64,000 nt of DNA from Modestobacter sp. VKM Ac-2984 (GCF_026967985.1 NZ_JAPVBJ010000001.1:1-64000), one strand, 5' to 3'; shown: positions 55,225 through 64,000, counted from the first letter of the stretch. Made by a program: numbers and translations. The notes: a model not told the origin generated them from the sequence alone.

Positions 55225-57312
55225 TCAGGCCGGTTGCAGGTCGGTGACGACGGCGGCGGGCGCCGGTTCGTGATCCAGCGGACGGCGGGTGAACCGGCCG
55301 GTGCCGTGCGACACCGACCGCAGCGCGCGCGGGTACGTGATCAGCTCCCGCTCCGGCACCTCGGCGTGCACCGTCGTCTCCTCGCGCGCGGGGTCCGCGA
55401 CGCTCCCGGTGACCCGGGCCCGCCGCCCGGCGAGGTCGCCGAGGACCGGGCCGACGTGCTCGGCGGGCACCGTCACCTCCACGGCGCACCACGGCTCCAG
55501 CACCTGGGTGCCGGCCGCGGCGGCGAGCTCCCGCAGAGCGAGCGCGCCGGCGGCGGAGAACGCGGCGTCGGAGGAGTCGACGGAGTGCGCCTTGCCGTCG
55601 ACGAGGACCACCTCCACGTCGACCAGCGGCCGCCCGCTCACCCCGCGGGCGGCCTGGGCGCGCACGCCCTTCTCCACGCTGCCGTGGAACTGGGTGGGCA
55701 CCGCCCCGCCGACGACCCGCTGGCTGAAGGTGACCCCGGACCCGGGTGGCCCCGGCCGGCCCTCGAGGACCACCACGGCGTACTGGCCGTGCCCGCCGGA
55801 CTGCTTGACGTGCCGCCCGGTCACGGTGGCCGGACCGGCGAGCGTCTCCACCAGCGGCACCCGGACCGGCGGGGTCTGCACCGCGACGCCGTACCGGCCG
55901 CGCAGCCGGTCCAGCAGCACCTCGGCGTGCGCGTCCCCCACGCACCAGAGCAACAGCTGCCCGGTGTCCGGCCGCCGCTCCACCCGCACCGCCGGGTCCT
56001 CGGCGACCAGCCGGCTCAGCGCGGCGGCCAACCGGTCCTCGTCGCTGCGCGAGGCCGCCTCGACCGCCACCGGCAGCTGCGGGTCCGGCAGCGGCCAGGG
56101 CGGCACCACCAGCGGGTGCTCCGGGTCGGAGAGGGTGTCGCCGGTCTCGGCGCTGCTCAGCCGGGCGACGGCGCAGAGGTCACCGGCCGGGCACTCGGCG
56201 ACCGGCCGCAGCGTGCTGCCCAGCACGGCGGCGATGCCCCCGACCCGCTCGTCGGCGTCGTGGTCGGGGTGCTGCTCGCCCCAGCCGTGCCCCGATCCGG
56301 CGCCGCAGACGTGCACCGGGGCGTCGGGTCGCAGGGTGCCGGAGAAGACCCGCACGAGCGAGATCCGGCCGAGGTAGGGGTCGGTCGTCGTCTGCACCAC
56401 CTCGGCGACGAGCGGCCCGGCCGGGTCGCAGCCCACGTGCCCGGCCGGCCGTCCGTCCGGCCGGACGACGGGTGGGCACGGGCGCTCCAGCGGCGAGGGG
56501 AAGGCGCTCACCAGCAGGTCCAGCAGCTCGCCCACCCCGAGCCCGGTGGGCGGCGCGGCGCACAGCACCGGGTGGAAGTCCCCGCGGGCGACCGCCGTCT
56601 CCAGGTCGGCGACCAGGTCGGCGACCTCGATCGGCTCACCGGCGAGGTAGCGGTCCATCAGCGTCTCGTCCTCGCTCTCGGCGATCACCCCCTCGATCAG
56701 CTCGGCGCGCAGCCGGTCGCGCTCCGGGTCACCGGGCAGCGGCTCCAGCAGCGAGGTGAGCGCGCCGTCGTCCCCGAGCACGTGCAGCGGGTGGACCCCG
56801 GCGCCGAGCAGCTCCCGGCAGCTCCGCACGACGGCCGGGACGTCGGCCCGCGGCCGGTCGACCTGGGTGACCACGACCGCCCGCGGCAACCCGGCGACGA
56901 CGCACTCGTCCCACACCTGCACGGTGCCCGCGTCCACCCCGGTCACGGCGGAGACGACGACCAGCGCGGCGTCGGCGGCCCGCAGCGCGGCGCGCAGCTC
57001 ACCGACGAAGTCCGGGGCGCCCGGGGTGTCCAGGAGGGTGACCCGGTGACCGGCGTGCTCGACCGTCGCGGCGTGCAGCGAGACCGAGTGCTGGAGCCGG
57101 ACCTCCACCTCCTCGGTGTCCAGGCAGGTGGTGCCGTCCTCCACCCGGCCACCGCGGGGCAGCGCCCCGGCGGCGACCAGCAGCGCCTCGGCCAGGGTGG
57201 TCTTGCCCGCGCCGGCGCGGCCCACCAGCGCCACGTTGCGCACCCGCTCGGGCGGGCGGGGTGCCGGTGCACCCACGCCGGTTCGGTTGCTGCTGCCGCT
57301 GTGCGTCGCCAC
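55225..57312 (-). CDS. EF-G-like GTPase (EF-G2 type)
   Basis: A 695-residue translation-factor-like GTPase. G1 GRAGAGKTT (about 30-38), G3 DTPG and a G4-like TQVD are present, with EF-G domains III-V following. It is shorter and more divergent than canonical FusA, and matches the second EF-G found in many actinobacteria, a protein with weak or absent translocation activity. GTG 57312 follows GGAGG by 5 bases. It is divergent from hrpB and 44 bases upstream of the SLC13 gene. Confidence 0.88.
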   Translation of the reverse strand: MATHSGSSNRTGVGAPAPRPPERVRNVALVGRAGAGKTTLAEALLVAAGALPRGGRVEDGTTCLDTEEVEVRLQHSVSLHAATVEHAGHRVTLLDTPGAPDFVGELRAALRAADAALVVVSAVTGVDAGTVQVWDECVVAGLPRAVVVTQVDRPRADVPAVVRSCRELLGAGVHPLHVLGDDGALTSLLEPLPGDPERDRLRAELIEGVIAESEDETLMDRYLAGEPIEVADLVADLETAVARGDFHPVLCAAPPTGLGVGELLDLLVSAFPSPLERPCPPVVRPDGRPAGHVGCDPAGPLVAEVVQTTTDPYLGRISLVRVFSGTLRPDAPVHVCGAGSGHGWGEQHPDHDADERVGGIAAVLGSTLRPVAECPAGDLCAVARLSSAETGDTLSDPEHPLVVPPWPLPDPQLPVAVEAASRSDEDRLAAALSRLVAEDPAVRVERRPDTGQLLLWCVGDAHAEVLLDRLRGRYGVAVQTPPVRVPLVETLAGPATVTGRHVKQSGGHGQYAVVVLEGRPGPPGSGVTFSQRVVGGAVPTQFHGSVEKGVRAQAARGVSGRPLVDVEVVLVDGKAHSVDSSDAAFSAAGALALRELAAAAGTQVLEPWCAVEVTVPAEHVGPVLGDLAGRRARVTGSVADPAREETTVHAEVPERELITYPRALRSVSHGTGRFTRRPLDHEPAPAAVVTDLQPA

Positions 57313-57419
57313 GCAGACCTCCGGACGTCGTCGTCCCAGGTGCCCACCCTGGCCCCGGATGCCGACCCGGACAAGTCCTGGGCAGGGTCGGGTCTGCACG
57401 GCAGGCGAGACTGGCCCGC

Positions 57420-59897
57420 GTGCTGCCACCGTCGGGGACTCCCGGGACCGACCTGCCGGTCCGCGCGGTGCTGCCCGCCCTCGACACGGCGCTGACCGCG
57501 GCCGGCGCTGCGGTGCTGGTCGCCCCGCCGGGAACCGGCAAGACCACGCTCGTCCCGCTGGCCCTCGCCGGCCGGCTGCCCGGCCGGGTGCTGGTGGCCG
57601 AGCCCCGGCGGGTGGCCGCCCGGGCCGCGGCCCGCCGGATGGCGTCGCTGCTGGGCGAGCCGGTGGGGCGATCGGTGGGCTACAGCGTGCGCGGGGACAG
57701 CCGGCGCAGCGACGCCACCCGCGTCGAGGTGGTCACCACCGGCCTGCTGGTCCGCCGGCTGCAGGCCGACCCGGAGCTGCCCGGGGTGTCGGCCGTGGTG
57801 CTCGACGAGTGCCACGAGCGGCAGCTGGACACCGACCTCGCGCTGGCCTTCACCCTCGACGTCCGGGCCGCGCTGCGCCCGGAGCTGGAGCTGCTGGCCA
57901 TGTCGGCGACCGCGCAGGCCGGCCGGCTGGCCGAGCTGATGGGCGATGCACCGGTGCTCGAGGCGACCGGGTCGCTGCACGAGGTGGAGCCGGTCTGGTG
58001 CCCGCCGAGCCCGCCGGTCGCCCCGCCGCACGGCACCGTCGTGGACCCGCGGCTGCTGACCGCGGTCGCCGAGGCCGTGCGCCGGGCCCTGGCCGAGACG
58101 TCCGGCGACGTGCTGGTCTTCCTCCCCGGCGCCGCCGAGATCGGCCGGGTCGCCGGGCTGCTGACCGGCGTGGACGCCGACGTCCGGCCGCTGCACGGCC
58201 GGCTGCCGCCCGAGCAGCAGGACGCCGCCCTCACCCCGGGGCCGCGGCGCCGGGTGGTGCTGTCGACCGACGTCGCCGAGACCAGCCTGACCGTGCCCGG
58301 TGTGCGCACCGTGGTCGACGCCGGCCTGGCCCGGGTGCCGCGGTTCGACGTGGCTCGCGGGATGGGTGCGCTGGTCACCGTCCGGGTCTCCCGCGCCTCG
58401 GCGGTGCAGCGGGCCGGACGGGCCGGGCGGGAGGCGCCCGGGCGGGTGTACCGGCTCTGGTCGGCCGCCGAGCACGACCGGCTGCCCGCGGCCGCCGAGC
58501 CGGAGGTCGCCCTCGCCGACCTGACCGGGCTGGCCCTGGAGCTGGCGGTCTGGGGTGCCCCGGACGGCGCCGGGCTCGCACTGCCGGACGCACCGCCGGA
58601 GGCCGCGTTCGCCGTGGCCCGGGCGACGCTGCGCCGGCTGGGTGCGGTGGACGACGCCGGCCGGGTCACCCCGCGCGGCCGGGCGCTGACCGCCGTCGGG
58701 GCGCACCCGCGGCTGGCCCGGGCGCTGCTCGACGGCGCCGCGCAGGTGGGCCGGCGGCGGGCGGCGGAGGTCGTGGCCCTGCTGTCGGGTGACGTCACGC
58801 CCCGCTCCGACGACCTGGTCGCCGAGTGGCGGGCGCTGCGCGGTCAGTCCGGCGGCCCGGCGGCGCGCTGGCGGGACGAGGTGGCCCGGCTGACCCGGGC
58901 GGCCCCGTCGGCGCCGGACACCGGACTGCCGGACGACGCCGCCGCCGGGCTGCTGGTCGGGCTGGCGCACCCGGAGTGGCTGGCCCGCCGGCGTCCCGGC
59001 ACCGAGCGCACCTACCTGCTGGCCGCCGGCACCGGCGCGGAGCTCGCGCCGGGGACCGCGCTGGGCGGGGCGGGCTGGCTGGCCGTGGCCGCGGCCGACC
59101 GCGCGCCGGGGCGGCGCGACGCCCGGGTGCGCGCGGCGGTCGCGGTGGACGAGGCGACGGCGCTGGCGGCCGGGGCCGCGGCGCACACCGACGGGCCGGA
59201 GGTGACCTGGCGGGACGGCGACGTGCGGGCGGCCCGGGTCGAGCGGTTGGGTGCGATCGTGCTCGCCGAGCGACCGCTTCCCGACCCGGACCCGGCGGCG
59301 GTGACCGCGGCGCTCGCCGAGGGGCTGCGCCGTGACGGGCTGGCCCTGCTGACCTGGACGCCGGCCGCCCGGGCACTGCGGGAGCGGCTGGCCGCCGCGC
59401 ACGCCGGGCTGGGTGAGCCGTGGCCGGCGGTGGACGACGAGTCGCTGCTCGCCGCGCTGGCCGACGGTCCCGCGCTGTCCGGCGCCCGCAGCCGCCGGGA
59501 CCTCGCCCGGGTGGACCTGACCGCGGCGCTGCGCGGGCTGCTGCCCTGGCAGCTGGCCGGGCGGCTGGACGAGCTGGTGCCCGAACGGGTCGAGGTGCCC
59601 ACCGGTTCGCGGGTGCGGGTGGACTACGGCGACCCCGAGGTGCCGACCCTGTCGGTGCGGGTGCAGGAGGTGTTCGGCTGGGCGGCAGCCCCGGTGGTCG
59701 CCGGCCGGCCGCTGCGCCTGCAGCTGCTCTCCCCCGCCTCCCGGGTGGTCGCCACCACCGCGGACCTGGCCGGCTTCTGGGTCACCGGCTACCCGGCGGT
59801 GCGCAGCGAGCTGCGCGGCCGCTACCCCCGCCACCCCTGGCCGGAGGACCCGGCCACCGCCGTCCCGACCCGCCGGGCGAAGCCCCGCGGGACCTGA
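57420..59897 (+). CDS. hrpB: ATP-dependent helicase HrpB
   Basis: An 825-residue DEAH/RHA-family superfamily 2 helicase. Motif I APPGTGKTT is at about 35-43, the DECH box near 122-125, MSATAQ near 160, and motif VI RASAVQRAGRAGREAPG near 325. The HrpB C-terminal domain (about 480-800) is present. Its RNA or DNA substrate in actinobacteria is not established. GTG 57420 gives the family's usual N-terminus. It is divergent from the EF-G-like gene, with 107 bases between them. Confidence 0.92.
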   Translation: MLPPSGTPGTDLPVRAVLPALDTALTAAGAAVLVAPPGTGKTTLVPLALAGRLPGRVLVAEPRRVAARAAARRMASLLGEPVGRSVGYSVRGDSRRSDATRVEVVTTGLLVRRLQADPELPGVSAVVLDECHERQLDTDLALAFTLDVRAALRPELELLAMSATAQAGRLAELMGDAPVLEATGSLHEVEPVWCPPSPPVAPPHGTVVDPRLLTAVAEAVRRALAETSGDVLVFLPGAAEIGRVAGLLTGVDADVRPLHGRLPPEQQDAALTPGPRRRVVLSTDVAETSLTVPGVRTVVDAGLARVPRFDVARGMGALVTVRVSRASAVQRAGRAGREAPGRVYRLWSAAEHDRLPAAAEPEVALADLTGLALELAVWGAPDGAGLALPDAPPEAAFAVARATLRRLGAVDDAGRVTPRGRALTAVGAHPRLARALLDGAAQVGRRRAAEVVALLSGDVTPRSDDLVAEWRALRGQSGGPAARWRDEVARLTRAAPSAPDTGLPDDAAAGLLVGLAHPEWLARRRPGTERTYLLAAGTGAELAPGTALGGAGWLAVAAADRAPGRRDARVRAAVAVDEATALAAGAAAHTDGPEVTWRDGDVRAARVERLGAIVLAERPLPDPDPAAVTAALAEGLRRDGLALLTWTPAARALRERLAAAHAGLGEPWPAVDDESLLAALADGPALSGARSRRDLARVDLTAALRGLLPWQLAGRLDELVPERVEVPTGSRVRVDYGDPEVPTLSVRVQEVFGWAAAPVVAGRPLRLQLLSPASRVVATTADLAGFWVTGYPAVRSELRGRYPRHPWPEDPATAVPTRRAKPRGT

Positions 59898-59978
59898 CCC
59901 GACCCGTGGCCGACGGCCCACCGACGGGCGACGCACACCACGGCGAGGACGCAACGCCCTCGAGGCAGGCGACCGAGC

Positions 59979-60542
59979 TCATCCGGCGGGTGGGCCGAGG
60001 TCCTCGGCGGTCGCCAGCGCCGTGACCCGGCCCAGCGCCGACCGGGCCGCCGGGTCCAGCTGGTCGATCAGCAGGGAGACACCCAGGAACTCCGCGCCTG
60101 CGGACTCCACGAGGTGGCGGGCAGCCAGGGCCTGACTGCCGCGCTCCGCCCAGTCGTCGACCAGGAGCACCCGTTCGCCGGCCGTCAGCACCGCTTGCAT
60201 CCGCAGGCGATGGCGCAGACCGCGGTAGTCCTGACCTGCCTCCGTCGTGAGCCCCGCGCCGGGGAGCAGTCCGTCCCCCTTCCGCACGGCCACGAACCCC
60301 ACGCCCAGGGCGACGGCGGCGGCGCCGCCGAGCAGGAAGCCCCGCGACTCGATCCCCACGACCCGGGTGACCCGCTGATCGCGCCAGGGGTCCACCAGGC
60401 CGGCCACCACGGCGCGCAGAGCGTCGCCGTCGGCGAACACCCGCCACACGTCGGCATGGCTGCCGATCCACCGGAAGTTCGCGAGCAGTGCCGTCCGTGC
60501 GGGATCCACCGCCGGATCATGCCCGCCCACCTCGGGAACCAT
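59979..60542 (-). CDS. Type I phosphoribosyltransferase (Apt-like)
   Basis: A 187-residue PRTase. VVGIESRGFLLGGAAAVALGVGF is close to the adenine phosphoribosyltransferase pattern, followed by VRKGDGLLPG and the PRPP loop VLLVDDWAERGSQA. The usual TG at the end of the loop is replaced by RG, so the activity is uncertain. ATG 60542 is only 39 bases from the divergent acetyltransferase ATG; two palindromic operators fill that gap. A purine-salvage or a lineage-specific role is possible. Confidence 0.82.
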   Translation of the reverse strand: MVPEVGGHDPAVDPARTALLANFRWIGSHADVWRVFADGDALRAVVAGLVDPWRDQRVTRVVGIESRGFLLGGAAAVALGVGFVAVRKGDGLLPGAGLTTEAGQDYRGLRHRLRMQAVLTAGERVLLVDDWAERGSQALAARHLVESAGAEFLGVSLLIDQLDPAARSALGRVTALATAEDLGPPAG

Positions 60543-60583
60543 TGTGTACTTCTGTACGCATCGATGTGTACGGTCGTACACAT
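60543..60583. promoter_or_regulatory. Double palindromic operator between divergent genes (TetR-type)
   Basis: Two palindromes of the form TGTGTAC-n4-GTAC(A/G)CA lie at 60565-60582 (TGTGTACGGTCGTACACA) and 60543-60560 (TGTGTACTTCTGTACGCA). The centres are 22 bp apart, about two helical turns. They fill the whole 39-bp space between two divergent start codons, so binding would repress both. The likely regulator is the TetR protein encoded two genes downstream. Confidence 0.75.
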
Positions 60584-61151
60584 GACCAGCGACACGCGCT
60601 CGATGTACGAGCGGATGACAGCCGGTGACCCCTACATCGCCGACGACCCCCAGATCGCCGCCGCGAGCACCCGGGCACAGGCGCTGTCGCACCGCTACAA
60701 CGCGATGGACCCCACTGACGGCGCGGCCCGCCGCGCGGTGCTGGAGGAGCTGCTGGGCGCGTTCGGCCCCGGCAGCGAGATCCGCCCGCCGTTCCACTGC
60801 GACTACGGCCGGCACACCACCGTCGGGTCGCGCACCTTCGCCAACTTCGGGCTGGTCTGCCTGGACGTCGCCCCGATCACCATCGGCGACGACGTGCAGC
60901 TGGGCCCGAACGTCCAGCTGCTGACCGCGACCCACCCCCTCGAAGCCGGCCCCCGGCGGGACAAGTGGGAGTCCGCCGAGCCGATCGTGATCGAGGACAA
61001 CGTCTGGCTCGGCGGCGGCGTCATCGTCTGCCCCGGCGTCCGGATCGGCGCGAACACCGTGGTCGGCGCCGGCTCGGTGGTCACCCGGGACCTGCCCGCC
61101 GACGTCGTCGCGGTCGGCAGCCCGGCCCGCGTCGTCCGACCGCTCCCGTGA
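60582..61151 (+). CDS. Sugar O-acetyltransferase (Maa/LacA family)
   Basis: A 189-residue left-handed beta-helix acetyltransferase. The N-terminal MYERMTAGDPYIADDPQ is the usual Maa/NodL start, the hexapeptide repeats run through the middle (NFGLVCLDVAPITIGDDVQLGPNVQL), and the IVIEDNVWLGGG segment with the later VIVCPGVRIGANTVVGAGSVV completes the fold. The catalytic His is in TATHPLE. It acetylates sugars such as maltose or galactosides. ATG 60582 lies within the operator; a -10-like TACGGT 7 bases upstream suggests leaderless mRNA. Confidence 0.92.
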   Translation: MTSDTRSMYERMTAGDPYIADDPQIAAASTRAQALSHRYNAMDPTDGAARRAVLEELLGAFGPGSEIRPPFHCDYGRHTTVGSRTFANFGLVCLDVAPITIGDDVQLGPNVQLLTATHPLEAGPRRDKWESAEPIVIEDNVWLGGGVIVCPGVRIGANTVVGAGSVVTRDLPADVVAVGSPARVVRPLP

Positions 61152-61747
61152 GCCAGGCCCCCGACCCCGAGACGGGCGACCGGCCGGTGCGGCGGCACGA
61201 CCCCGACCGGGCGGCGCGGATCGTCGAGGCGACCGTCGACGTCATCGCCGAGCACGGCGTCGCCGGCACCACCCACCGGCTGATCGCCGCGGCCGCCGAC
61301 GTCCCGCTGGGCTCGCTGACCTACCACTTCACCGGGCTGGACGACCTGCGCGCGCAGGCGTTCGCGCTGCACGCCGAACGGATGGCGGTGAAGTACGAGG
61401 CGCACTTCGCCGACGCCGCCAGCCTCGACGACGTCGTCGAGGCGGTGACCGACCTGGTGCACGCCGACGCCGACGCCGACGACCGCGACTGGGCCGTCGC
61501 CTACGAGCTCTTCCTCGCCGCGCTCCGCGACCCCGCACTGCGCACGGTCACCGAGTCCTGGATGCGCCGCAGCCGCGGGGTGCTCGAGCGGTTCGTCGAC
61601 CCGACCACCTCCCGCGGCGTCGACGCGCTCGTCGAGGGCCTGGTCATGCACAAGGTCCTCTCCATCCGGCCGGTGTCCCGCGCCGAGACCCGCGAGATCA
61701 TCGCCCGGGCCGTGCGCCCCACCACCCCGCAGGAGCTCCCGCGTTGA
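61148..61747 (+). CDS. TetR-family transcriptional regulator
   Basis: A 199-residue repressor. The N-terminal HTH (about 20-66) has RIVEATVDVIAEHGVAGTTHRLIAAAADVP followed by LGSLTYHF, the recognition-helix pattern of TetR. The C-terminal helices form the ligand-binding domain, with no known effector. GTG 61148 overlaps the acetyltransferase stop (GTGA). It probably binds the double palindrome at 60543-60583 and controls this operon and the divergent PRTase gene. Confidence 0.92.
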   Translation: MSQAPDPETGDRPVRRHDPDRAARIVEATVDVIAEHGVAGTTHRLIAAAADVPLGSLTYHFTGLDDLRAQAFALHAERMAVKYEAHFADAASLDDVVEAVTDLVHADADADDRDWAVAYELFLAALRDPALRTVTESWMRRSRGVLERFVDPTTSRGVDALVEGLVMHKVLSIRPVSRAETREIIARAVRPTTPQELPR

Positions 61748-62952
61748 CCAGCACCGACGTCCGCCGGTCACCCGACCCGGCCCGGGTGACCACCGCCATG
61801 CGGGCGGTCTACACCGCCTTCATCGGCGCGGGGTTCGCCTTCGCCAGCTGGGCCAGCCGGATCCCCCAGGTCCGGGACCGGCTCGACCTCGACCCGGCCG
61901 CGCTCGGCCTGGTGCTGCTGGCCATCGCGGCCGGCTCGGTGATCGCCCTGCCGCTGGCCGGCACCCTGATCGGGCGGATCGGCTCGCGCGCCACCGTGAT
62001 CGTCATGGCGCTCGTGCTCGCCGCGGCGATGGTCGTCATCGCGGTCGGCTCGGTCACCTCGGTGACCGTGCTGACGGCCGGGCTGTTCGTGATGGGCCTG
62101 TCCAACGGCGCCTGGGACGTCGGGATGAACGTCCAGGGCGCCGTGGTCGAGCGGCACCTGGGCCGGATCGTCATGTCCCGCTTCCACGCCGGCTTCAGCC
62201 TGGGCACGGTTGCCGGGGCGCTCCTGGGGACGGCGATGGTCGCCCTCGACGTGCCGGTGCCGGTCCACCTTGCCGGGGTCGCGGTGCTGGTCGCGGTGGT
62301 CGTGCCGCTGACCACCCGGGGCTTCGTCCCCGACGTCGACACCGACCCCGACGGCGTCCCGGCCGAGCGGGTGAGCGCACTGGCTGCCTGGCGGGAGCCA
62401 CGCACGCTGGTCATCGGCGTGGTCGTGCTGGCCTTCTCCTTCGCCGAGGGCGCTGCCAACGACTGGCTGGCGGTGGCGTTGATCGACGACCACGGCACCT
62501 CGGCGACCGCCGGCACGCTCGGGTTCGCCCTGTTCCTCACGGCGATGACGCTGGCCCGCTGGTTCGGCGGCTCGCTGCTGGACCGCTACGGCCGGGTGCC
62601 GGTGATCCGGCTGCTGGCCGGGTTGGCCGTCGTCGGGCTGCTGCTGTTCGTGTTCGGTTCCCCGCCGGTCGCCTTCCTCGGTGCCCTGCTCTGGGGCGCC
62701 GGGGCGTCGCTGGGCTTCCCCACCGGGATGAGCGCCGCGGCCGACGACCCGGCGAAGGCCGCCGCGCGGGTGAGCGTCGTCGCCTCCATCGGCTACTGCG
62801 CGTTCCTGGCCGGGCCACCGCTGATCGGGCTGCTCGGGCAGCAGGTCACCGTGCTGCGCGCGCTCACCGTCGTCGCCGTCCTGCTGGGCGTCGCCGTCCT
62901 GGTCGCCGGCTCGCTCCGCCCGCCGGCCGGACCGCCGGAGCAGCAGGTGTGA
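61744..62952 (+). CDS. MFS transporter
   Basis: A 402-residue transporter with twelve hydrophobic segments. FIGAGFAFASWASRIPQVRDRL is at the N-terminus, GRIGSRATVIVMAL carries a motif-A-like sequence and the GNAWDVGMNVQ-type segment near 120 is typical of a sugar/drug-related MFS subgroup (YbjJ-like). The start codon is TTG 61744, overlapping the TetR stop as TTGA. It is the last gene of the acetyltransferase-TetR-MFS operon, so it probably exports or imports the acetylated sugar or a related compound. Confidence 0.9.
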   Translation: MTSTDVRRSPDPARVTTAMRAVYTAFIGAGFAFASWASRIPQVRDRLDLDPAALGLVLLAIAAGSVIALPLAGTLIGRIGSRATVIVMALVLAAAMVVIAVGSVTSVTVLTAGLFVMGLSNGAWDVGMNVQGAVVERHLGRIVMSRFHAGFSLGTVAGALLGTAMVALDVPVPVHLAGVAVLVAVVVPLTTRGFVPDVDTDPDGVPAERVSALAAWREPRTLVIGVVVLAFSFAEGAANDWLAVALIDDHGTSATAGTLGFALFLTAMTLARWFGGSLLDRYGRVPVIRLLAGLAVVGLLLFVFGSPPVAFLGALLWGAGASLGFPTGMSAAADDPAKAAARVSVVASIGYCAFLAGPPLIGLLGQQVTVLRALTVVAVLLGVAVLVAGSLRPPAGPPEQQV

Positions 62953-63009
62953 CGGCCTCCGCAGCCACCCCAGTGGGCAGAGCCCGCCGCGACCGGTGAG
63001 GATCGGGGG

Positions 63010-64000
63010 GTGACCAGCACCGCCCCACCGCCGAAGCCCGCGACCGCCCCGCCCACGGACGCCTGGGGCATCGACGCCAGCTGGCTCGACGCCCTCGACG
63101 AGGAGCACACCGTCTCCCGGTCGACGATCGACCGGCTGCGGGAGGTGATCGGCACCCCGCCCGCGGACCTGCCGGACCGCGCCCCGATCGTCGCCCGGCC
63201 CGGGGACGCCCTGGAGGTCGACCTCGCCGACGTCGAGTGCGAAGACGGGCGGACCCTTCAGATCGACGGCGAGCTGCCCGAGGACTTCCCGCTCGGCTAC
63301 CACCGGCTGCGCACCCCCGACGGCCGGGAGCGGCGGCTGATCGTCTCCCCCGGGCGCTGCTGGCTGCCCGAGGGCTGGCGCGCCTGGGGCTGGGCGGTGC
63401 AGCTCTACGCCACCCGCGGCCGGGAGAGCTGGGGCATCGGCGACCTCGGCGACCTGCGCACCGTGCGCGAGCTCGCCCAGGCGCAGGGCGCGGGCTTCGT
63501 GCTGGTCAACCCGCTGCACGCGGTGGCCCCGACGCCGGCCCAGGAGGACAGCCCCTACCTGCCGGCCACCCGCCGGTTCCGCAACCCGGTCTACCTGCGG
63601 ATCGCCGAGGTGCCCGGCGCCGACGCGGTCGACGTGGAGGCCGAGGCCGGCCGGGCGCTCAACGACGGGGAGCTCATCGACCGCGACGCCATCTGGGCGC
63701 TCAAGCGCCGGGTGCTCCAGCGGGTCTTCGACGCCGGGGTCGACGAGGCGCCCTTCCGTGACTGGTGGTGGCACGAGGGCCAGCCGCTGATGGACTGGGC
63801 CACCTGGTGCGCGATCGCCGACGAGCACGGCCCGGACTGGCACACCTGGCCCGAGCCGCTCCGCGACCCCCGCGGCGCCGCGGTGGCCGACTTCGTGGCC
63901 GGCCACGACCGGGAGATCGCCTTCCACGCCTGGCTGCAGTGGCTGCTCGACGTCCAGCTGCGGGCGGCCACCGAGGGCACCACCGTGATCCAGGACCTGC
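63010..64000 (+). CDS. malQ: 4-alpha-glucanotransferase (amylomaltase), 5' part only
   Basis: The frame opens at GTG 63010 and stays open to the right edge (330 complete codons visible), so the gene is truncated by the window, not in nature. The product begins with a Pro/Thr-rich 17 residues and WGIDASWLDALDEEH. GWRAWGWAVQLYATRGRESWGIGDLGDL and FVLVNPLHAVAPTP are characteristic of MalQ (GH77), as is SPYLPATRRFRNPVYLR. MalQ transfers 1,4-glucan chains in glycogen and maltose metabolism. The catalytic Asp/Glu/Asp triad is expected beyond the edge. Confidence 0.93.
   Translation, partial: MTSTAPPPKPATAPPTDAWGIDASWLDALDEEHTVSRSTIDRLREVIGTPPADLPDRAPIVARPGDALEVDLADVECEDGRTLQIDGELPEDFPLGYHRLRTPDGRERRLIVSPGRCWLPEGWRAWGWAVQLYATRGRESWGIGDLGDLRTVRELAQAQGAGFVLVNPLHAVAPTPAQEDSPYLPATRRFRNPVYLRIAEVPGADAVDVEAEAGRALNDGELIDRDAIWALKRRVLQRVFDAGVDEAPFRDWWWHEGQPLMDWATWCAIADEHGPDWHTWPEPLRDPRGAAVADFVAGHDREIAFHAWLQWLLDVQLRAATEGTTVIQDL

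Noticed and set aside
52604-55273. Long open frame opposite the SLC13 and CPA1 genes
   Set aside because: Antisense shadow of two clearly recognisable transporters, with low-complexity Ser/Arg translation.
56943-59954. Long minus-strand open frame covering hrpB
   Set aside because: Antisense to HrpB with all motifs on the plus strand; the product is a Gly/Pro/Arg-rich artefact.

Overview
The window is very GC-rich DNA with actinobacterial habits: many GTG starts, ATGA/GTGA stop-start overlaps and GC-clamped hairpins without a U-tract. The gene content and the order infC-rpmI-rplT-tsnR / pheS-pheT / argCJBDFRH-mpg-tyrS-rrn suggest a soil actinobacterium, most like Geodermatophilaceae (Blastococcus/Modestobacter/Geodermatophilus type). 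That family call is an inference from gene content, not a database match. No phage, transposase, tRNA or CRISPR array was seen.

Region 1 (1-21.1 kb) is a conserved housekeeping block on the minus strand. Read in the direction of transcription it gives infC (21.1 kb), rpmI, rplT, a TsnR/SpoU-type rRNA methyltransferase, pheS-pheT, then argC-argJ-argB-argD-argF-argR-argH, mpg and tyrS, and finally the promoter and leader of an rRNA operon whose 16S gene lies off the left edge. Nearly all junctions from argC to tyrS overlap by 4 bp, and two tandem ARG boxes sit just upstream of argC. argG is absent. Plus-strand genes interrupt the block in two places: dagK-like, arr (rifampin ADP-ribosyltransferase), a VOC protein and a STAS protein between pheT and argC; and a blue-light-type EAL-DICT-LOV-GGDEF c-di-GMP protein between tsnR and pheS.

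Region 2 (21.4-35.2 kb) is a nitrogen-assimilation island. It holds an NnaR-type regulator (HemD domain plus winged helix), cyanase followed by an FNT channel with a repetitive tail, a NarK-type nitrate porter, and a minus-strand operon of nasA-X-nirB-nirD. The cynS and narK promoters share the same 11-bp-periodic operator architecture. nasA has no stop codon before the small downstream gene X, so a NasA-X fusion is possible. An AraC gene in this region is frameshifted.

Region 3 (35.2-49.2 kb) is a mixed chromosomal region: stress-type and small membrane proteins, two VOC/ArfB-type genes, a SixA-like phosphatase, homocysteine S-methyltransferase, a general-stress SDR, a likely 48-residue zinc-ribbon protein, a large Ski2-like helicase, SRPBCC, GAF-GGDEF, tandem TauE/SafE permeases and a GAF-ANTAR regulator.

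Region 4 (49.3-64 kb) holds a GH13 enzyme with a luciferase-like oxidoreductase, two ion/solute transporters (CPA1 and SLC13), an EF-G-like GTPase, the HrpB helicase, and an Apt-like phosphoribosyltransferase divergent from an acetyltransferase-TetR-MFS operon across a double palindromic operator. The 5' part of malQ runs off the right edge.
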